41,012 bases of DNA from an uncultured Paracoccaceae bacterium (GCA_937995865.1 CALKJA010000016.1:1-41012), one strand, 5' to 3'; counted from the stretch's first letter, positions 25,598-35,801 are shown. Made by a program: numbers and translations. Notes: generated from the letters alone by a model not told the origin.

Positions 25598-26116
25598 ATG
25601 ACCCTTTTTCTTCGCCTATTGGCGCTTTCGACCGTTCTTTTTATTGCGGCTTGTTCCAGTCCGGACAGGTTCGGTGATGGGAACAGCGTTGATTTGAGCG
25701 CAAACCAGCCGGGCTTTGCCATTGAGCCGGGCAGCGCGTCTGACCCCACATCACCTGCCTTCTTTCAGCAGAATATTGGGGACCGTGTATTCTTTTCGGT
25801 CGATCAGTCCACATTAGACGCCGAAGCGCAAAGCGTGCTGAGCGGGCAAGCGCAGTGGTTGCTCACAAACAGCGACTATCAAGCCATTCTTGAAGGCCAT
25901 GCCGATGAGCAAGGTACAACCGAATACAACATCGCTCTGAGCGCCCGCCGCGCAAACGCTGTCCGCGAATTCTTGGTCGCACAGGGTGTTCCAGGCAGCC
26001 GCCTGCGGACGCTGCCGTTGGGCAAAGAACGTCCGGCGGAGCTTTGCGCGTCCGAGGCGTGCTATTCTAAAAACCGCCGCGCGGTGACGATCATCTCAAC
26101 TGGGGCGCTCAGCTGA
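25598..26116 (+). CDS. pal: Peptidoglycan-associated lipoprotein Pal
   Basis: A lipoprotein of about 172 residues. The signal peptide ends in the lipobox IAAC, so the mature protein begins CSSPDRFGDG. The OmpA-like domain (about residues 60-165) has FFSVDQSTLDAEA, the peptidoglycan-binding LEGHADEQGTTEYNIALSARRANAVREFL, and LGKERPAELCASEACYSKNRRA. The start is uncertain: the ATG at 25598 gives a compact signal peptide, and one at 25565 would add eleven residues including a rare ATA codon; neither has a strong ribosome-binding site. Its stop overlaps the next start (TGATG). Confidence 0.93.
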   Translation: MTLFLRLLALSTVLFIAACSSPDRFGDGNSVDLSANQPGFAIEPGSASDPTSPAFFQQNIGDRVFFSVDQSTLDAEAQSVLSGQAQWLLTNSDYQAILEGHADEQGTTEYNIALSARRANAVREFLVAQGVPGSRLRTLPLGKERPAELCASEACYSKNRRAVTIISTGALS

Positions 26117-26919
26117 TGCGGCTGGCGCTTGTTTTTGTCACAGCACTTGCGCTGACTGGGCCCGTTGCCGCACAGCAAAGCCAAACGCTTGCTGATATTC
26201 GGCAAGAGCTTTCTGTACTTTTTGTTGATCTGCAACGGCTCAAGCAAGAATTGAACACAACAGGCGCCGCACAAGGTACCGTGGGCGGTACGGTGCTTGA
26301 CCGTGCCAACGCGATTGAGGGTCAGGTGCAGCGCTTGACTGCGAAAACCGAAGAGCTGGAGTTTCGCATCAACCGGATTGTGCAGGACGGCACCAACCGC
26401 GTGGGCGATCTTGAGTTCCGCCTATGCGAGCTTGAAGAGGGCTGTGACATTGGCGCCTTGGGTCAAACGTCCACATTGGGCGGGGTTGATGCTGCCCCCG
26501 TCGCAAGCGCGGCCCCCGCGCCAGATACATCGGGCCTCACGGTCAATGAGAATGCGGACTATCAGGCAGCTCATACAGCCTTAGATAGTGGGGACTATGC
26601 TGCCGCCACAGACCGCTTTGCCGCGTTCTTAGAAACTTATCCCGGCGGGCCACTGAGCATTGACGCGCAATTCTACCAAGGCGTGGCCCATGAAGGGTTG
26701 GGTGAGATGCGCGCCGCAGCGCGAGCTTATCTGGCGGCCTTCACCGCCGCTCCCGAAGGTGCGCGGGCGCCGGAAGCCTTGTTATTCCTTGGGACTGCGC
26801 TTGGCGTTTTGAACCAACAGGCCGAAGCCTGTTTGACCTTGGGTGAAGTGATTGTGCGTTTCCCCGGCGGCGAACCTGCAGCGCTGGCCGCAAGCGCCCA
26901 GTTGCGGTTGGGATGCTAA
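26116..26919 (+). CDS. cpoB: Cell-division coordinator CpoB / YbgF
   Basis: A 267-residue periplasmic protein: signal peptide (MRLALVFVTALALTGPVAAQ), an N-terminal coiled-coil of about 80 residues with heptads (IRQELSVLFVDLQRLKQEL, VQRLTAKTEELEFRINRI), an Ala/Pro linker, then tetratricopeptide repeats (about residues 150-265: YQAAHTALDSGDYAAATDRFAAFLETYP and following). CpoB couples Tol-Pal to peptidoglycan synthesis. It overlaps both pal upstream and tilS downstream by a few bases. Confidence 0.93.
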   Translation: MRLALVFVTALALTGPVAAQQSQTLADIRQELSVLFVDLQRLKQELNTTGAAQGTVGGTVLDRANAIEGQVQRLTAKTEELEFRINRIVQDGTNRVGDLEFRLCELEEGCDIGALGQTSTLGGVDAAPVASAAPAPDTSGLTVNENADYQAAHTALDSGDYAAATDRFAAFLETYPGGPLSIDAQFYQGVAHEGLGEMRAAARAYLAAFTAAPEGARAPEALLFLGTALGVLNQQAEACLTLGEVIVRFPGGEPAALAASAQLRLGC

Positions 26920-28211
26920 GCAACAGTCTGACCCAACGCTTTGCGGATGAGATGGGCCGATTGATCGGCCCTAACTTCCCGAAATCGCTGGTCCTCGCTG
27001 TTTCCGGCGGGGGGGATAGCATGGCAATGCTGCATCTCGCGGTCCCTTGGGCGCGGGTGATGGGGATCAAGCTCTACGCGTGCACTATTAATCACAACCT
27101 ACGGCCCGAAGCATGCGATGAAATCGCACTGGTTGCCGAAGCTTGTAAAGGTTTGGGCGTGTTCCATCAGGTGCTGGATTGGCAATGGAACGGGCAAGGC
27201 AATGTGCAAGACGCCGCCCGCCGCGCGCGGCTTGAGTTGATCAACCAATGGCGCGGAGCGGTCAACACGGTGCTTATGGCCCATACACAAGATGATCAGG
27301 CCGAAACCGTTTTGATGCGCCTTGCACGTGGATCCGGCGTTGAAGGGCTGGCGGCAATGGCTCCACGTCGAGAGGTGCCAACAGCCACTTCGCGCAGACC
27401 ACTCCATCAGCAGGCAGATGGACCACCTTGGCCTCACACGATGGATGGGCGCATGTATGTGGTGCGGCCGTTGCTTGGCGAAAGCCGCGAGGCGCTGCGT
27501 CATTACCTCAAAACGCTCCACATCGGTTTTGCCGAGGATCCAAGCAATGAAGATTCGCGATTTGAGCGGGTCAAGATCCGGCAAGCATGGGACAATCTGG
27601 AGGCGCTGGGCCTAACGCGTGAACGCCTGTCTGCTACCGCGTCACGGATGGCGGCCAGCAAAGAAGTGCTAAGCAAGCGGGCAGTCGCGGCCCACATGGA
27701 GGCAGCGCAGCGCGGACATCGCACGTTATTTGATGTTGTATATGACCGCGATGACTTTGCCCGGATCGAACGTGATACACAGCTGAGGCTGCTCGCCGCC
27801 GCGCTGCAATTTGTTTCGCTTGCGCCATATCGCCCCCGTCTGGCAACGCTGGAAAGCGCGCTTGATCGTGCATTGGCCGGTGGCGCAACAACGCTTCATG
27901 GCGGATATATTTATCCCCAAAGGGCCGCGCTCTATGTTTGTGCAGAATATCAAAACGTGAAGGACCTACGCCCTGAAAACGGGATATGGCGTGGGCTTTA
28001 TGCCTGTGGAGACAAGGATGTTCGCCCACTCGGCGAAGCTGGTGCGGCGCAAATCCGTGATCTGACTGACCTACCTGCACGGGTGCTTTGGCCAGTTCCA
28101 GCGGTTTGGGACGGCGAAAAAGTGCTTGGGACTCCGCGGCTGGGCAAAAATCCGCACTGGAATCCCACAAATTTGCCAGATCGCTTCATGGGAATCCTGA
28201 CTTCGCATTGA
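26913..28211 (+). CDS. tilS: tRNA(Ile)-lysidine synthetase
   Basis: A 432-residue ATP-dependent enzyme that converts C34 of the tRNA-Ile CAU anticodon to lysidine, changing its identity from Met to Ile; it is essential in most bacteria. The PP-loop SGGGDS (31-36) is followed by NHNLRPEA and by [19 protein letters not shown]. The C-terminal half carries the TilS tRNA-contact region. It overlaps the cpoB end by seven bases. It ends 91 bases before ftsH; that gap holds a GC palindrome but no terminator. Confidence 0.95.
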   Translation: MLSNSLTQRFADEMGRLIGPNFPKSLVLAVSGGGDSMAMLHLAVPWARVMGIKLYACTINHNLRPEACDEIALVAEACKGLGVFHQVLDWQWNGQGNVQDAARRARLELINQWRGAVNTVLMAHTQDDQAETVLMRLARGSGVEGLAAMAPRREVPTATSRRPLHQQADGPPWPHTMDGRMYVVRPLLGESREALRHYLKTLHIGFAEDPSNEDSRFERVKIRQAWDNLEALGLTRERLSATASRMAASKEVLSKRAVAAHMEAAQRGHRTLFDVVYDRDDFARIERDTQLRLLAAALQFVSLAPYRPRLATLESALDRALAGGATTLHGGYIYPQRAALYVCAEYQNVKDLRPENGIWRGLYACGDKDVRPLGEAGAAQIRDLTDLPARVLWPVPAVWDGEKVLGTPRLGKNPHWNPTNLPDRFMGILTSH

Positions 28212-28302
28212 AGCTTGGCCAATAATCTCTATTTTAACTTCAAAGGCCCGCGCGCGGGGAACGCACGGTGCCGTCTTATTGCTCCCCAAAAGGAGATTTG
28301 CC

Positions 28303-30228
28303 TTGGGCAATGTTCGTAACTTTGCATTCTGGATTGTGTTGTTCTTGTTGCTTCTGGCACTTTTCAGGCTCTTTTCGTCTGAGCCAAGCGGCCAGTCATC
28401 CAGTACGATAAGCTATTCTGAGTTTGTTCAGTCTGTCGACTCGGGTTCTGTTGCCTCAGTTGAGTTGGACGGCGAGAATGTCCGATTTGAGGGCACTGAT
28501 GGACGTAGCTACACCACCATCCGCCCAGACGACGCCAGTGTGAGCGAGCTTTTGATCGAAGCTGGTGTGCCGCTTCAGGTGCGACCACAAGAAGACGGCA
28601 TTCTGCAAACGCTATTCCTGACACTCTTGCCGTTCCTTTTGCTGATCGGCGTTTGGGTTTATTTCATGAACCGCATGCAGGGCGGCGGCAAAGGTGGTGC
28701 GATGGGCTTTGGTAAATCCAAGGCAAAGCTGCTGACCGAAAAGCATGGCCGTGTGACGTTTGACGATGTGGCCGGTATTGATGAAGCCAAAGACGAGCTG
28801 GAAGAGATCGTTGAATTTCTGCGCAACCCGCAAAAATTCTCGCGGCTTGGCGGCAAAATCCCCAAAGGAGCATTGCTGGTCGGTCCTCCGGGCACAGGTA
28901 AAACGCTTTTGGCCCGCGCCGTCGCCGGTGAGGCGGGCGTGCCATTCTTCACCATATCTGGCTCGGACTTTGTTGAGATGTTTGTTGGTGTCGGTGCCTC
29001 CCGCGTCCGCGACATGTTTGAGCAAGCGAAAAAGAACGCGCCGTGCATTGTGTTCATCGATGAGATTGATGCCGTCGGCCGATCCCGCGGAGTGGGCTAT
29101 GGCGGTGGCAATGATGAGCGCGAGCAGACGCTGAACCAGCTGCTTGTGGAAATGGACGGCTTTGAAGCCAATGAAGGCATCATTATCGTTGCGGCCACCA
29201 ACCGTCCCGATGTTCTGGACCCTGCGCTTTTGCGTCCCGGCCGCTTTGACCGCCAGGTGCAAGTGCCGAACCCGGATATCAAAGGCCGTGAAAAAATCCT
29301 TGGCGTTCATGCGCGCAAGGTGCCGCTTGGCCCTGATGTGGATCTTCGCATTATTGCACGCGGCACACCGGGCTTTTCGGGTGCTGATCTGGCGAACCTT
29401 GTGAATGAATCCGCGCTGATGGCTGCCCGCGTGGGCCGCCGTTTTGTGACGCTGGAGGATTTCGAGAACGCCAAAGATAAGGTGATGATGGGCGCAGAGC
29501 GGCGCTCGATGGTGATGACTGAAGACGAAAAGGCGCTGACTGCATACCACGAAGCAGGGCACGCCGTCGTTGGGCTTCATGTGCCGCAGCACGATCCCAT
29601 TCACAAAGCGACGATCATCCCGCGCGGTCGCGCACTGGGCTTGGTCTTGTCGTTGCCAGAACGGGATCAACTTTCGGTCAGCCGCACCAAATACACCTCT
29701 AAAATTGCGATGGCGATGGGCGGAAAAGTGGCAGAAGAGCTGAAATTTGGGGCCGAGAACGTGACCTCAGGCGCAACGAGCGATATTCAGCAAGTGTCAA
29801 AAATAGCGCGTGCAATGGTTACGCAATTCGGTTTTGCCGAAGAGCTGGGCCATGTGGACTATGCCAATGAACAGCAGTCCTATCTGGGCAGCTATGGCGG
29901 TGGCACCAGCCATTCCCAAGCGACGCAGCAAATCATTGACCAAAAGGTCAAAGAGCTGATTGATACCGGCTATGAAACAGCTAAGCGCATTCTGACAGAG
30001 AACCGGGACGAGTGGGAAAACCTCGCGCAAGGTTTGTTGGAGTATGAAACGCTCACCGGCCCAGAGATCCGTAAGGTCATGAATGGTGAGGCTCTCAACC
30101 GTGGCGATGACGATGATGAAGATGTCTCAGGCACGCCCTCGATCACATCAATCCCCAAGGCGAAGTCCCGCAAAACGGACAATAGCGGGGATACAGGCGG
30201 TGACATGGAGCCTGAACCATCTGCGTGA
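28303..30228 (+). CDS. ftsH: ATP-dependent zinc metalloprotease FtsH (TTG start)
   Basis: A 641-residue inner-membrane protease for quality control and regulatory turnover. Two transmembrane helices (about residues 7-24 and 103-122) flank a periplasmic domain. The AAA domain has GPPGTGKT (195-202), FIDEID (251-256) and the second region of homology [20 protein letters not shown]. The zinc site is HEAGH (416-420). The start is the TTG at 28303, giving (M)[11 protein letters not shown] as in relatives, with AGGAG seven bases upstream; no ATG is available. The C-terminal tail is acidic and low in complexity. A strong terminator follows. Confidence 0.97.
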   Translation: MGNVRNFAFWIVLFLLLLALFRLFSSEPSGQSSSTISYSEFVQSVDSGSVASVELDGENVRFEGTDGRSYTTIRPDDASVSELLIEAGVPLQVRPQEDGILQTLFLTLLPFLLLIGVWVYFMNRMQGGGKGGAMGFGKSKAKLLTEKHGRVTFDDVAGIDEAKDELEEIVEFLRNPQKFSRLGGKIPKGALLVGPPGTGKTLLARAVAGEAGVPFFTISGSDFVEMFVGVGASRVRDMFEQAKKNAPCIVFIDEIDAVGRSRGVGYGGGNDEREQTLNQLLVEMDGFEANEGIIIVAATNRPDVLDPALLRPGRFDRQVQVPNPDIKGREKILGVHARKVPLGPDVDLRIIARGTPGFSGADLANLVNESALMAARVGRRFVTLEDFENAKDKVMMGAERRSMVMTEDEKALTAYHEAGHAVVGLHVPQHDPIHKATIIPRGRALGLVLSLPERDQLSVSRTKYTSKIAMAMGGKVAEELKFGAENVTSGATSDIQQVSKIARAMVTQFGFAEELGHVDYANEQQSYLGSYGGGTSHSQATQQIIDQKVKELIDTGYETAKRILTENRDEWENLAQGLLEYETLTGPEIRKVMNGEALNRGDDDDEDVSGTPSITSIPKAKSRKTDNSGDTGGDMEPEPSA

Positions 30229-30258
30229 ACCTTCGTGCCGCATAGGGCAAAAAAAAGA

Positions 30259-30282
30259 AACCCCGCTTCGGCGGGGTTTTTT
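30259..30282 (+). terminator. Terminator after ftsH
   Basis: The 8-bp stem AACCCCGC/GCGGGGTT with a TTCG tetraloop is followed by TTTT and preceded by an A-rich stretch. It is the clearest terminator in the window and ends the ruv-tol-ftsH direction. Confidence 0.93.
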
Positions 30283-30318
30283 CTTGCGCAGAGTACGGGC
30301 TTCGGGTCCTTTCGCAAC

Positions 30319-31116
30319 ATGAAGATCATGTGCCTAAATGGATGGGGCGGCACGTTGCATGGGCCGTTGCTGAGCTATCTCAGAAATGCGCAGCCGGATA
30401 TCTTGTGCATGCAAGAGGTCATCCGCTGTGACGCGCCTAAAGCTGTGCTCACGTACCGCGACGAAGAACGAGAGCTGCCACAACGCACACGCTTCTTCGA
30501 GGAGGTGACAGAGGCGCTGGGCGATCACGATGCTTTTTTCGCGCCAGCGGCAACCGGTCCGCTTTGGGACGGTGAGGTTAGCTATCCTTCGTATTGGGGT
30601 GTTGCGACCTATGTGCGCCGTGGACGTGCAGTGATAGGGCAGGTACAGGGCTTTGTGCACGGTGAATACGGGCCAGATGGCTTTGGCGATCACCCTCGAT
30701 CGCGGACGGCTCAAGGCGTGCGGGTTTATCATCCCGGTTTGGGGCGGGCTGTGAGCGTGATCCACATGCACGGGCTGCGTATCGCTGAGGGCAAGATGGA
30801 TACTCCTGAGCGTGAGACGCAGGCGCATCGCTTCTTGGAGCACGCCGCAGCGCTTGCAGGCCCCGACGATATCCGAGTGATGTGTGGCGACTTTAACGTT
30901 GAGCCAAACAGCAAGACCTTAAGTCTGATCAAAGACGCAGGTCTGACCGAGCTTGTGGCGCATTTCGGCTTTCCTGGTACAAGATCTGCGGCCTATGAAA
31001 AGCCGGGTCGCTGGGCGGATTACATGGCGATTGACCAGGTTGATGCGGTGCGCGCCTTTGATGTGAGCTATGAGCCTGTTGTTTCGGATCATTGTCCACT
31101 GTTGCTAGAGATTTAG
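30319..31116 (+). CDS. Endonuclease/exonuclease/phosphatase-family protein
   Basis: A 265-residue protein of the DNase I-like superfamily. It begins MKIMCLNGWGGTLHGPLLSYL, then PDILCMQEV (metal-binding Glu), IHMHGLR, CGDFNVEPNS (catalytic Asp-Asn) and the terminal VVSDHCPLLLEI (Asp-His), all in the family order. Members cut nucleic acids, phospholipids or inositol phosphates, and the substrate cannot be read here. The ATG lies 37 bases after the ftsH terminator, so it should have its own promoter, although the gap is short. The MOSC gene follows by 10 bases. Confidence 0.85.
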   Translation: MKIMCLNGWGGTLHGPLLSYLRNAQPDILCMQEVIRCDAPKAVLTYRDEERELPQRTRFFEEVTEALGDHDAFFAPAATGPLWDGEVSYPSYWGVATYVRRGRAVIGQVQGFVHGEYGPDGFGDHPRSRTAQGVRVYHPGLGRAVSVIHMHGLRIAEGKMDTPERETQAHRFLEHAAALAGPDDIRVMCGDFNVEPNSKTLSLIKDAGLTELVAHFGFPGTRSAAYEKPGRWADYMAIDQVDAVRAFDVSYEPVVSDHCPLLLEI

Positions 31117-31126
31117 GAGAACAGCT

Positions 31127-31726
31127 ATGCCCGCGTTAAAACCTACGTCATTTCAGGCGGAAGTCCTTTGGATTGGCGTTGTTCAAGACCGCGCAGCCGC
31201 TTTGGCGTCCGCCGGCATGACACACGCAGAAATTGGGTTCGGGGGAATTGGGGGGGAGGCGCATGGTGGACTTACACGGCTCTCCTGCTCGCGCGTCATA
31301 TCCCAGCACCCCCGCGGCACCAAGATTCGCAACGCCCGTCAGCTGAGCGTTGTAAGCGCAGAAGAACTGGAAGAGATCGCAGCAGAAATGGGCATCGCGG
31401 ATCTGCGACCGGATCAGGTTGGCGCTACTCTGATGCTCCGTGGATTGCCTGATTTTACACATTTGCCGCCGTCTTCGCGTTTGCAAGGGCCATCCGGCGT
31501 GACGCTCGTGGTGGATATGGTAAACCGGCCCTGCCATCTGCCCGCCCCGGTCATTGATGCGGACAATCCAGGTAAAGGTCGCGGTTTTAAAACTGCGGCC
31601 AAGGGCCGTCGCGGAGTGACCATGAGCGTGGAACGTGAAGGTGCATTGAGTGTGGGCGACACACTGAAGCTGCATATCCCGGATCAACGATCGTGGGCCT
31701 TTCTTGAGGCAGCTCGGTCTGACTAG
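31127..31726 (+). CDS. MOSC-domain protein
   Basis: A 199-residue protein with the MOSC core: GGEAHGGLTRLSCSRV, GTKIRNARQLSVVSAEELEEIA, GATLMLRGLPDFTHLPPSSRL and the conserved cysteine in VVDMVNRPCHLPAPV, then KGRRGVTMSVEREG. MOSC proteins are related to the C-terminal domain of molybdenum-cofactor sulfurase and often reduce N-hydroxylated substrates. GGAGA lies seven bases before the ATG. It is likely to be co-transcribed with the preceding gene. Confidence 0.88.
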   Translation: MPALKPTSFQAEVLWIGVVQDRAAALASAGMTHAEIGFGGIGGEAHGGLTRLSCSRVISQHPRGTKIRNARQLSVVSAEELEEIAAEMGIADLRPDQVGATLMLRGLPDFTHLPPSSRLQGPSGVTLVVDMVNRPCHLPAPVIDADNPGKGRGFKTAAKGRRGVTMSVEREGALSVGDTLKLHIPDQRSWAFLEAARSD

Positions 31727-31740
31727 CCTGATTGCGATTG

Positions 31741-31815
31741 TCAGGTCACAAGCAGAATGAGCAGCCCCGCGCTGACGATGAATGCGCTGTGGATGACGAT
31801 TGAAATCGGATGCAA
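31741..31815 (-). CDS. Candidate 24-residue membrane peptide
   Basis: On the minus strand a TTG at 31813-31815, with GGGAGG five bases upstream, opens a 24-codon frame. It encodes a single hydrophobic segment (PISIVIHSAFIVSAGLLILLVT), then TGA. The size fits one transmembrane helix. No homology is known to me, and a frame of this length can occur by chance; the ribosome-binding site and coherent hydrophobicity are the only support. Confidence 0.3.
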   Translation of the reverse strand: MHPISIVIHSAFIVSAGLLILLVT

Positions 31816-31996
31816 TGCGGCCTCCCTTGTTCATCCATGAGTGTGCAGAAGGCGGGTTAACAAACGGTGAGGACATCTCCGGTTCTCTGAGAAATTCATT
31901 GGGCCGTGCAATGGCGCGCATTTCCATGATGCGGGCGCAAGTTTCCGATAGAGCGCACGCAAGCCATCTTTGAGCCGCGTGCAGCGTGTCTAATGT

Positions 31997-32028
31997 CGGA
32001 AATGAGGGTTCGCCCTGCTCTAATTCCG
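31997..32028 (+). promoter_or_regulatory. Leader stem-loop upstream of fhs
   Basis: The outer stem CGGAA/TTCCG (31997-32001, 32024-32028), an asymmetric internal loop and the inner stem AGGG-TTCG-CCCT (32005-32016) lie 49 bases before the fhs ATG. The gap from 31727 to 32077 (351 bases) otherwise holds only the small frame above and no clear promoter. Confidence 0.4.
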
Positions 32029-32077
32029 CGCTAGGCGATCAAGGACGACAATCGCATATCGCCGGGAGGCCGCCCCA

Positions 32078-33754
32078 ATGGGATACAAGACAGACATCGA
32101 GATCGCGCGTGAAGCCGATAAGAAGCCGATTCAAGAAATTGGTGCCAAGCTTGGCATCGGTTCGGAAGATCTGCTGCCCTATGGCCATGATAAGGCCAAG
32201 GTGAGCCAAGCTTTTATCAATTCTGTTCAGGACCGGGAAAACGGCAAGCTGATCCTTGTGACGGCGATCAACCCAACACCTGCGGGTGAAGGCAAGACAA
32301 CGACGACTGTGGGGCTGGGCGACGGTCTGAATCGTATTGGCAAGAACGCTTGCGTGTGTATTCGCGAAGCCTCGCTTGGGCCAAACTTTGGAATGAAAGG
32401 CGGCGCCGCTGGCGGCGGGAATGCTCAGATCGTTCCCATGGAAGAAATGAACTTGCACTTTACAGGTGATTTTCATGCCATCACCTCAGCACATTCGTTG
32501 CTGTCCGCGATGATCGACAATCATATCTATTGGGGCAACAGCCTTGAAATTGACGTGCGCCGGGTGGTGTGGCGTCGCGTGGTGGATATGAATGATCGCG
32601 CCTTGCGCCAAATCACGGCGTCGCTTGGTGGTGTGGCGAACGGCTTCCCACGCGAAGCGGGCTTTGACATCACTGTTGCCTCTGAAGTCATGGCCATCTT
32701 GTGCTTGGCCAAAGATTTGAAGGATCTGCAAGAGCGTCTTGGCGCAATGATTGTGGCCTACCGCCGGGATCGTTCGCCAGTGTTCTGCCGTGACATCAAG
32801 GCCGATGGCGCAATGACTGTGCTGCTCAAGGATGCGATGCAGCCCAATATTGTGCAAACACTCGAAAACAATCCGGCCTTTGTACATGGCGGACCTTTCG
32901 CCAACATCGCACATGGGTGTAACTCTGTGATCGCAACAACGACCGCCCTTAAACTGGCGGATTATGTGGTCACCGAAGCCGGTTTTGGCGCGGATCTTGG
33001 CGCTGAGAAATTCATGAACATCAAATGCCGAAAAGCGGGCCTGGCCCCGTCGGTTGTGGTCTGTGTGGCCACGGTGCGCGCAATGAAGATGAATGGCGGC
33101 GTTGCTAAAGCAGACCTTGGTGCAGAAAATGTGGACGCAGTAAAGGCGGGTTGCCCGAACCTTGGCCGCCATATTGAGAACCTGAAATCCTTTGGTGTGC
33201 CCGTGGTCGTCGCGATCAACCACTTTGTCACCGACACGGATGCAGAAGTGCAGGCGGTGAAGGATTTCGTCGCGGATCAAGGCGCGGAAGCGGTTCTTTC
33301 GCGGCATTGGGAACTGGGCTCTGAAGGGTCTGCACCGTTGGCCGAAAAGGTTGTTGAGGTGATCGAAGCGGGTGAAGCGAAATTCGAGACGCTCTACGCC
33401 GACGACATGCCTTTGGCGGAGAAAATCCAAACCGTTGCCAAAAAGATCTACCGTGCTGATGAGGCCGTAATGGATCAAAAGATCTTGGGCCAGCTTCAGC
33501 TTTGGGAAGAGCAAGGCTATGGCAATCTGCCGGTTTGCATGGCAAAAACCCAATATTCGTTCAGTACAGACCCAGCGCAGCGCGGTGCCCCAATCGGGTT
33601 CACCGTGCCGGTGCGAGAAGTGCGCCTGAGCGCAGGTGCGGGCTTTATCGTGGCTGTCTGCGGTGAGATCATGACAATGCCCGGCCTGCCGCGCGTTCCA
33701 TCCGCCGAAGCGATCCACCTGAACGATGATGGTCAAATCGAAGGCTTGTTTTAA
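32078..33754 (+). CDS. fhs: Formate-tetrahydrofolate ligase
   Basis: A 558-residue enzyme that makes 10-formyl-THF from formate, ATP and [23 protein letters not shown] (about residues 63-82) is the P-loop. [54 protein letters not shown] and [14 protein letters not shown] near the C-terminus are all hallmark segments, and the length is normal. With the folD genes downstream it completes interconversion of formate, 10-formyl-, methenyl- and methylene-THF, used in marine Rhodobacterales for oxidising methyl groups and for C1 supply. GGGAGG lies eight bases before the ATG. Confidence 0.97.
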   Translation: MGYKTDIEIAREADKKPIQEIGAKLGIGSEDLLPYGHDKAKVSQAFINSVQDRENGKLILVTAINPTPAGEGKTTTTVGLGDGLNRIGKNACVCIREASLGPNFGMKGGAAGGGNAQIVPMEEMNLHFTGDFHAITSAHSLLSAMIDNHIYWGNSLEIDVRRVVWRRVVDMNDRALRQITASLGGVANGFPREAGFDITVASEVMAILCLAKDLKDLQERLGAMIVAYRRDRSPVFCRDIKADGAMTVLLKDAMQPNIVQTLENNPAFVHGGPFANIAHGCNSVIATTTALKLADYVVTEAGFGADLGAEKFMNIKCRKAGLAPSVVVCVATVRAMKMNGGVAKADLGAENVDAVKAGCPNLGRHIENLKSFGVPVVVAINHFVTDTDAEVQAVKDFVADQGAEAVLSRHWELGSEGSAPLAEKVVEVIEAGEAKFETLYADDMPLAEKIQTVAKKIYRADEAVMDQKILGQLQLWEEQGYGNLPVCMAKTQYSFSTDPAQRGAPIGFTVPVREVRLSAGAGFIVAVCGEIMTMPGLPRVPSAEAIHLNDDGQIEGLF

Positions 33755-33755
33755 A

Positions 33756-33866
33756 AGGGGGCGGGCGCGGGCTCAGGGGGTCTTGACCCCCCGTTCGCCC
33801 GCGTCGCCGTTCCGGCTCCAAAGCCTGCTCGCGGGCGGGGAGTATTTTATGAATGGAGAAGGGAAA
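33756..33866 (+). repeat. GC-rich hairpin and dispersed intergenic element, copy 3
   Basis: Directly after fhs lies a nested hairpin centred on GGGGGTC-TT-GACCCCC (33776-33791), with outer GCGGGCG/CGCCCGC arms. The stretch ends with GGCGGGGAGTATTTT-ATGAATGGAGAAGGG (33834-33864), the third copy of the pattern seen at 15250 and 20306. The ATG at 33849 lies within this repeat, which argues against it being the true start of the next gene. Confidence 0.55.
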
Positions 33867-33869
33867 AAG

Positions 33870-34409
33870 ATGCGCTTTGTTTGGGGTGTTGTGCTGGCAT
33901 TGAGTGCCACGCCCATTGCGGCACAGGAGTGGTTTGTGCACCCTTTCGGCGAATTGCGAGCGTATCACCAAGATTGGTTGGCCGTCTGTCAGGATGAAGG
34001 GGCAGGGCCGTGCCGGATCGTGCGGGCACAGCCCGATGCGAACTCATCATCAGCTTTTGACCAACGGATGAGCGTGCACCGTGGGGCTGACGGATGGTGG
34101 ATCGAAGTTATGGATCGGGGCATGGTTGGTGAAGAAGTCACGTCACTGACATTCAAATTCGGATCAAAATCGATCACTGTTCCAGCCGAAGAATGGTCAG
34201 TTGGAGAGCGTGGTGCGCGCAATGTCACAGAGACTCTAACCCTGAACGATGCACAAGCGACCCAGCGCATCCTTGAGCGGATGCGCGCGGGGCTTGAGTT
34301 GGATGTACTTTATGCACCCTCCGGGAACGGGGACGGCCGTGCGACATTCCCTTTGCGTGGCGTTGTAGCCGCCATGGGTGCGATAGAAGAAATTGAGGCC
34401 AAACGATGA
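33870..34409 (+). CDS. Small secreted protein, possibly IalB-like
   Basis: A 179-residue protein with a signal peptide (MRFVWGVVLALSATPIAAQ, cleavage near residue 19). The mature part has DWLAVCQDEGAGPCRIVRA with two close cysteines likely to form a disulfide, mid-length beta strands (VTSLTFKFGSKSITVP) and a terminal TFPLRGVVAAMGAIEE. The layout resembles the IalB family, named for invasion-associated locus B but common in non-pathogens; this is a tentative match. The start at 33870 has AGAAGGG about six bases upstream. Its stop overlaps the OsmC start (ATGA). Confidence 0.65.
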   Translation: MRFVWGVVLALSATPIAAQEWFVHPFGELRAYHQDWLAVCQDEGAGPCRIVRAQPDANSSSAFDQRMSVHRGADGWWIEVMDRGMVGEEVTSLTFKFGSKSITVPAEEWSVGERGARNVTETLTLNDAQATQRILERMRAGLELDVLYAPSGNGDGRATFPLRGVVAAMGAIEEIEAKR

Positions 34410-34888
34410 CCCATATTGCTGAGATCCATTGGCAGGCAGAAGGTGATGTGCCGTCTGGGGGGTACAGCCGCGCCCATTGGTGGTGCTTTGACGGTGGTGC
34501 CGAAGTAAAAGCGTCAGCCTCACCCGATATTGTGCCAGTGCCGATGTCTCAGCCGGAAGCCGTAGACCCTGAGGAGGGCTTTGTTGCATCGCTCGCATCG
34601 TGCCACATGCTGTGGTTCTTGGATTTCGCGCGGCGGGCCGGGTTCGCACCGGCAAGTTATGTGGACCATGCCGTAGGGCATATGGAGAACGCATCCGATG
34701 GTGGGCTTTGGGTCGCTCGCGTGAACTTGACGCCTTTTGTTGTTTGGTCTGGCGGCGGGCCCAGCCGCGAAGAAGAGAAAGCGCTTCACGCGCAAGCACA
34801 TGGGGCCTGTTTCATCGCAAAATCAGTCCGCACGGAGATCCAAATCACTGTTGCGGAATATCAAGAGGACACGCTCGACGAAGCGTGA
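34406..34888 (+). CDS. OsmC-family peroxide reductase-like protein
   Basis: A 160-residue protein of the OsmC/Ohr fold. The two redox cysteines are Cys66 in [17 protein letters not shown] and Cys135 in [11 protein letters not shown], with the helix and spacing expected of the family. Members reduce organic hydroperoxides with thiols; this one is closer to general OsmC than to Ohr. It overlaps the preceding secreted-protein gene by four bases and precedes folD by 13 bases, so it is part of the fhs-folD transcript. Its link to C1 metabolism is positional only. Confidence 0.88.
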   Translation: MTHIAEIHWQAEGDVPSGGYSRAHWWCFDGGAEVKASASPDIVPVPMSQPEAVDPEEGFVASLASCHMLWFLDFARRAGFAPASYVDHAVGHMENASDGGLWVARVNLTPFVVWSGGGPSREEEKALHAQAHGACFIAKSVRTEIQITVAEYQEDTLDEA

Positions 34889-34901
34889 ATGGGGGGCGGA
34901 A

Positions 34902-35801
34902 ATGACTGCGAGTTTGATTGACGGTAAAGCGTTTGCAGCGCAGGTGCGCGGCAAAGTAGCGGCGCATGTGGCGCGGTTGAAGGATGAGCACGGCATTACG
35001 CCGGGACTGGCTGTTGTGCTGGTTGGAGAGGATCCGGCGAGCGAAGTATATGTTGCCGCCAAGCACAAACAAACAGTTGAAACAGGAATGGCCTCTTTTG
35101 AGCATAAGCTGCCTGCAAATGTATCAGAAGCAGACCTCTTTGCCCTGATTGATCAATTGAATGCCGATCCAACAGTTCATGGTATCTTGTGTCAGTTCCC
35201 AGTGCCGGATCATTTGGACGAGCGCGCGGTGGTGGCGCGGATTGATCCGGCCAAAGATGTGGACGGATTGAGCGTGATGAATGCAGGGCTTCTGGCCAGC
35301 GGTGAAAAGGGCCTTGTGTCATGTACGCCGCTTGGATGCCTTATGCTGTTGCGGGACGAATTGGGCGAAATGTCCGGCAAAGAGGCTGTGGTCATTGGGC
35401 GCTCCAACCTGTTTGGAAAGCCTATGGGGCAGTTGCTCTTGCGGGAGAATTGCACCGTTACAATCGCGCATTCGCGGACCAAGGATCTGGCAGAGGTTTG
35501 TCGCCGCGCTGATATCCTTGTCGCTGCGGTTGGCCGCGCTGAAATGGTGAAGGCTGAGTGGGTCAAGCCGGGTGCAACGGTGATCGACGTGGGCATCACG
35601 CGCATTCCTCATCCTGAGAAGCCCGGCAAAACCAAGCTACTGGGTGATTGCGATTTCGACAGCTGTGCGACGGTGGCCCGCGCCATTACCCCAGTGCCGG
35701 GTGGCGTTGGCCCGATGACCATCGCTTGCCTGCTCGCCAATACAGTGACGGCATGCTGCCGTGCGCATAATTTGGCGGAGCCTGATGGTCTGACCGTTTG
35801 A
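34902..35801 (+). CDS. folD: Methylene-THF dehydrogenase/methenyl-THF cyclohydrolase
   Basis: A 299-residue bifunctional enzyme that oxidises 5,10-methylene-THF and hydrolyses the methenyl product. The catalytic residues sit exactly where they do in E. coli: Tyr50 and Lys54 ([10 protein letters not shown]), Gln98 (ILCQFPVP) and Asp121 (KDVDGL). The cofactor site has [18 protein letters not shown], and [11 protein letters not shown] is near the C-terminus. The start at 34902 gives this numbering. Its stop overlaps the start of a second folD-like gene (TGATG), so the two are translationally coupled. Confidence 0.96.
   Translation: MTASLIDGKAFAAQVRGKVAAHVARLKDEHGITPGLAVVLVGEDPASEVYVAAKHKQTVETGMASFEHKLPANVSEADLFALIDQLNADPTVHGILCQFPVPDHLDERAVVARIDPAKDVDGLSVMNAGLLASGEKGLVSCTPLGCLMLLRDELGEMSGKEAVVIGRSNLFGKPMGQLLLRENCTVTIAHSRTKDLAEVCRRADILVAAVGRAEMVKAEWVKPGATVIDVGITRIPHPEKPGKTKLLGDCDFDSCATVARAITPVPGGVGPMTIACLLANTVTACCRAHNLAEPDGLTV

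Noticed and set aside
28247..28258. Palindrome CCCGCGCGCGGG before ftsH as a terminator
   Set aside because: It has no loop and no T-run, and AGGAG with the TTG start follows; it may be incidental in GC-rich DNA.
28612..29670. Long minus-strand reading frame opposite ftsH (352 codons)
   Set aside because: It is antisense to the conserved AAA and protease coding sequence, has no recognisable domain, and is explained by the codon bias of the real gene.
32486..33736. Long minus-strand reading frame opposite fhs (416 codons)
   Set aside because: It has a His/Arg-rich composition typical of the reverse strand of a conserved GC-rich gene, with no domain and no ribosome-binding site.
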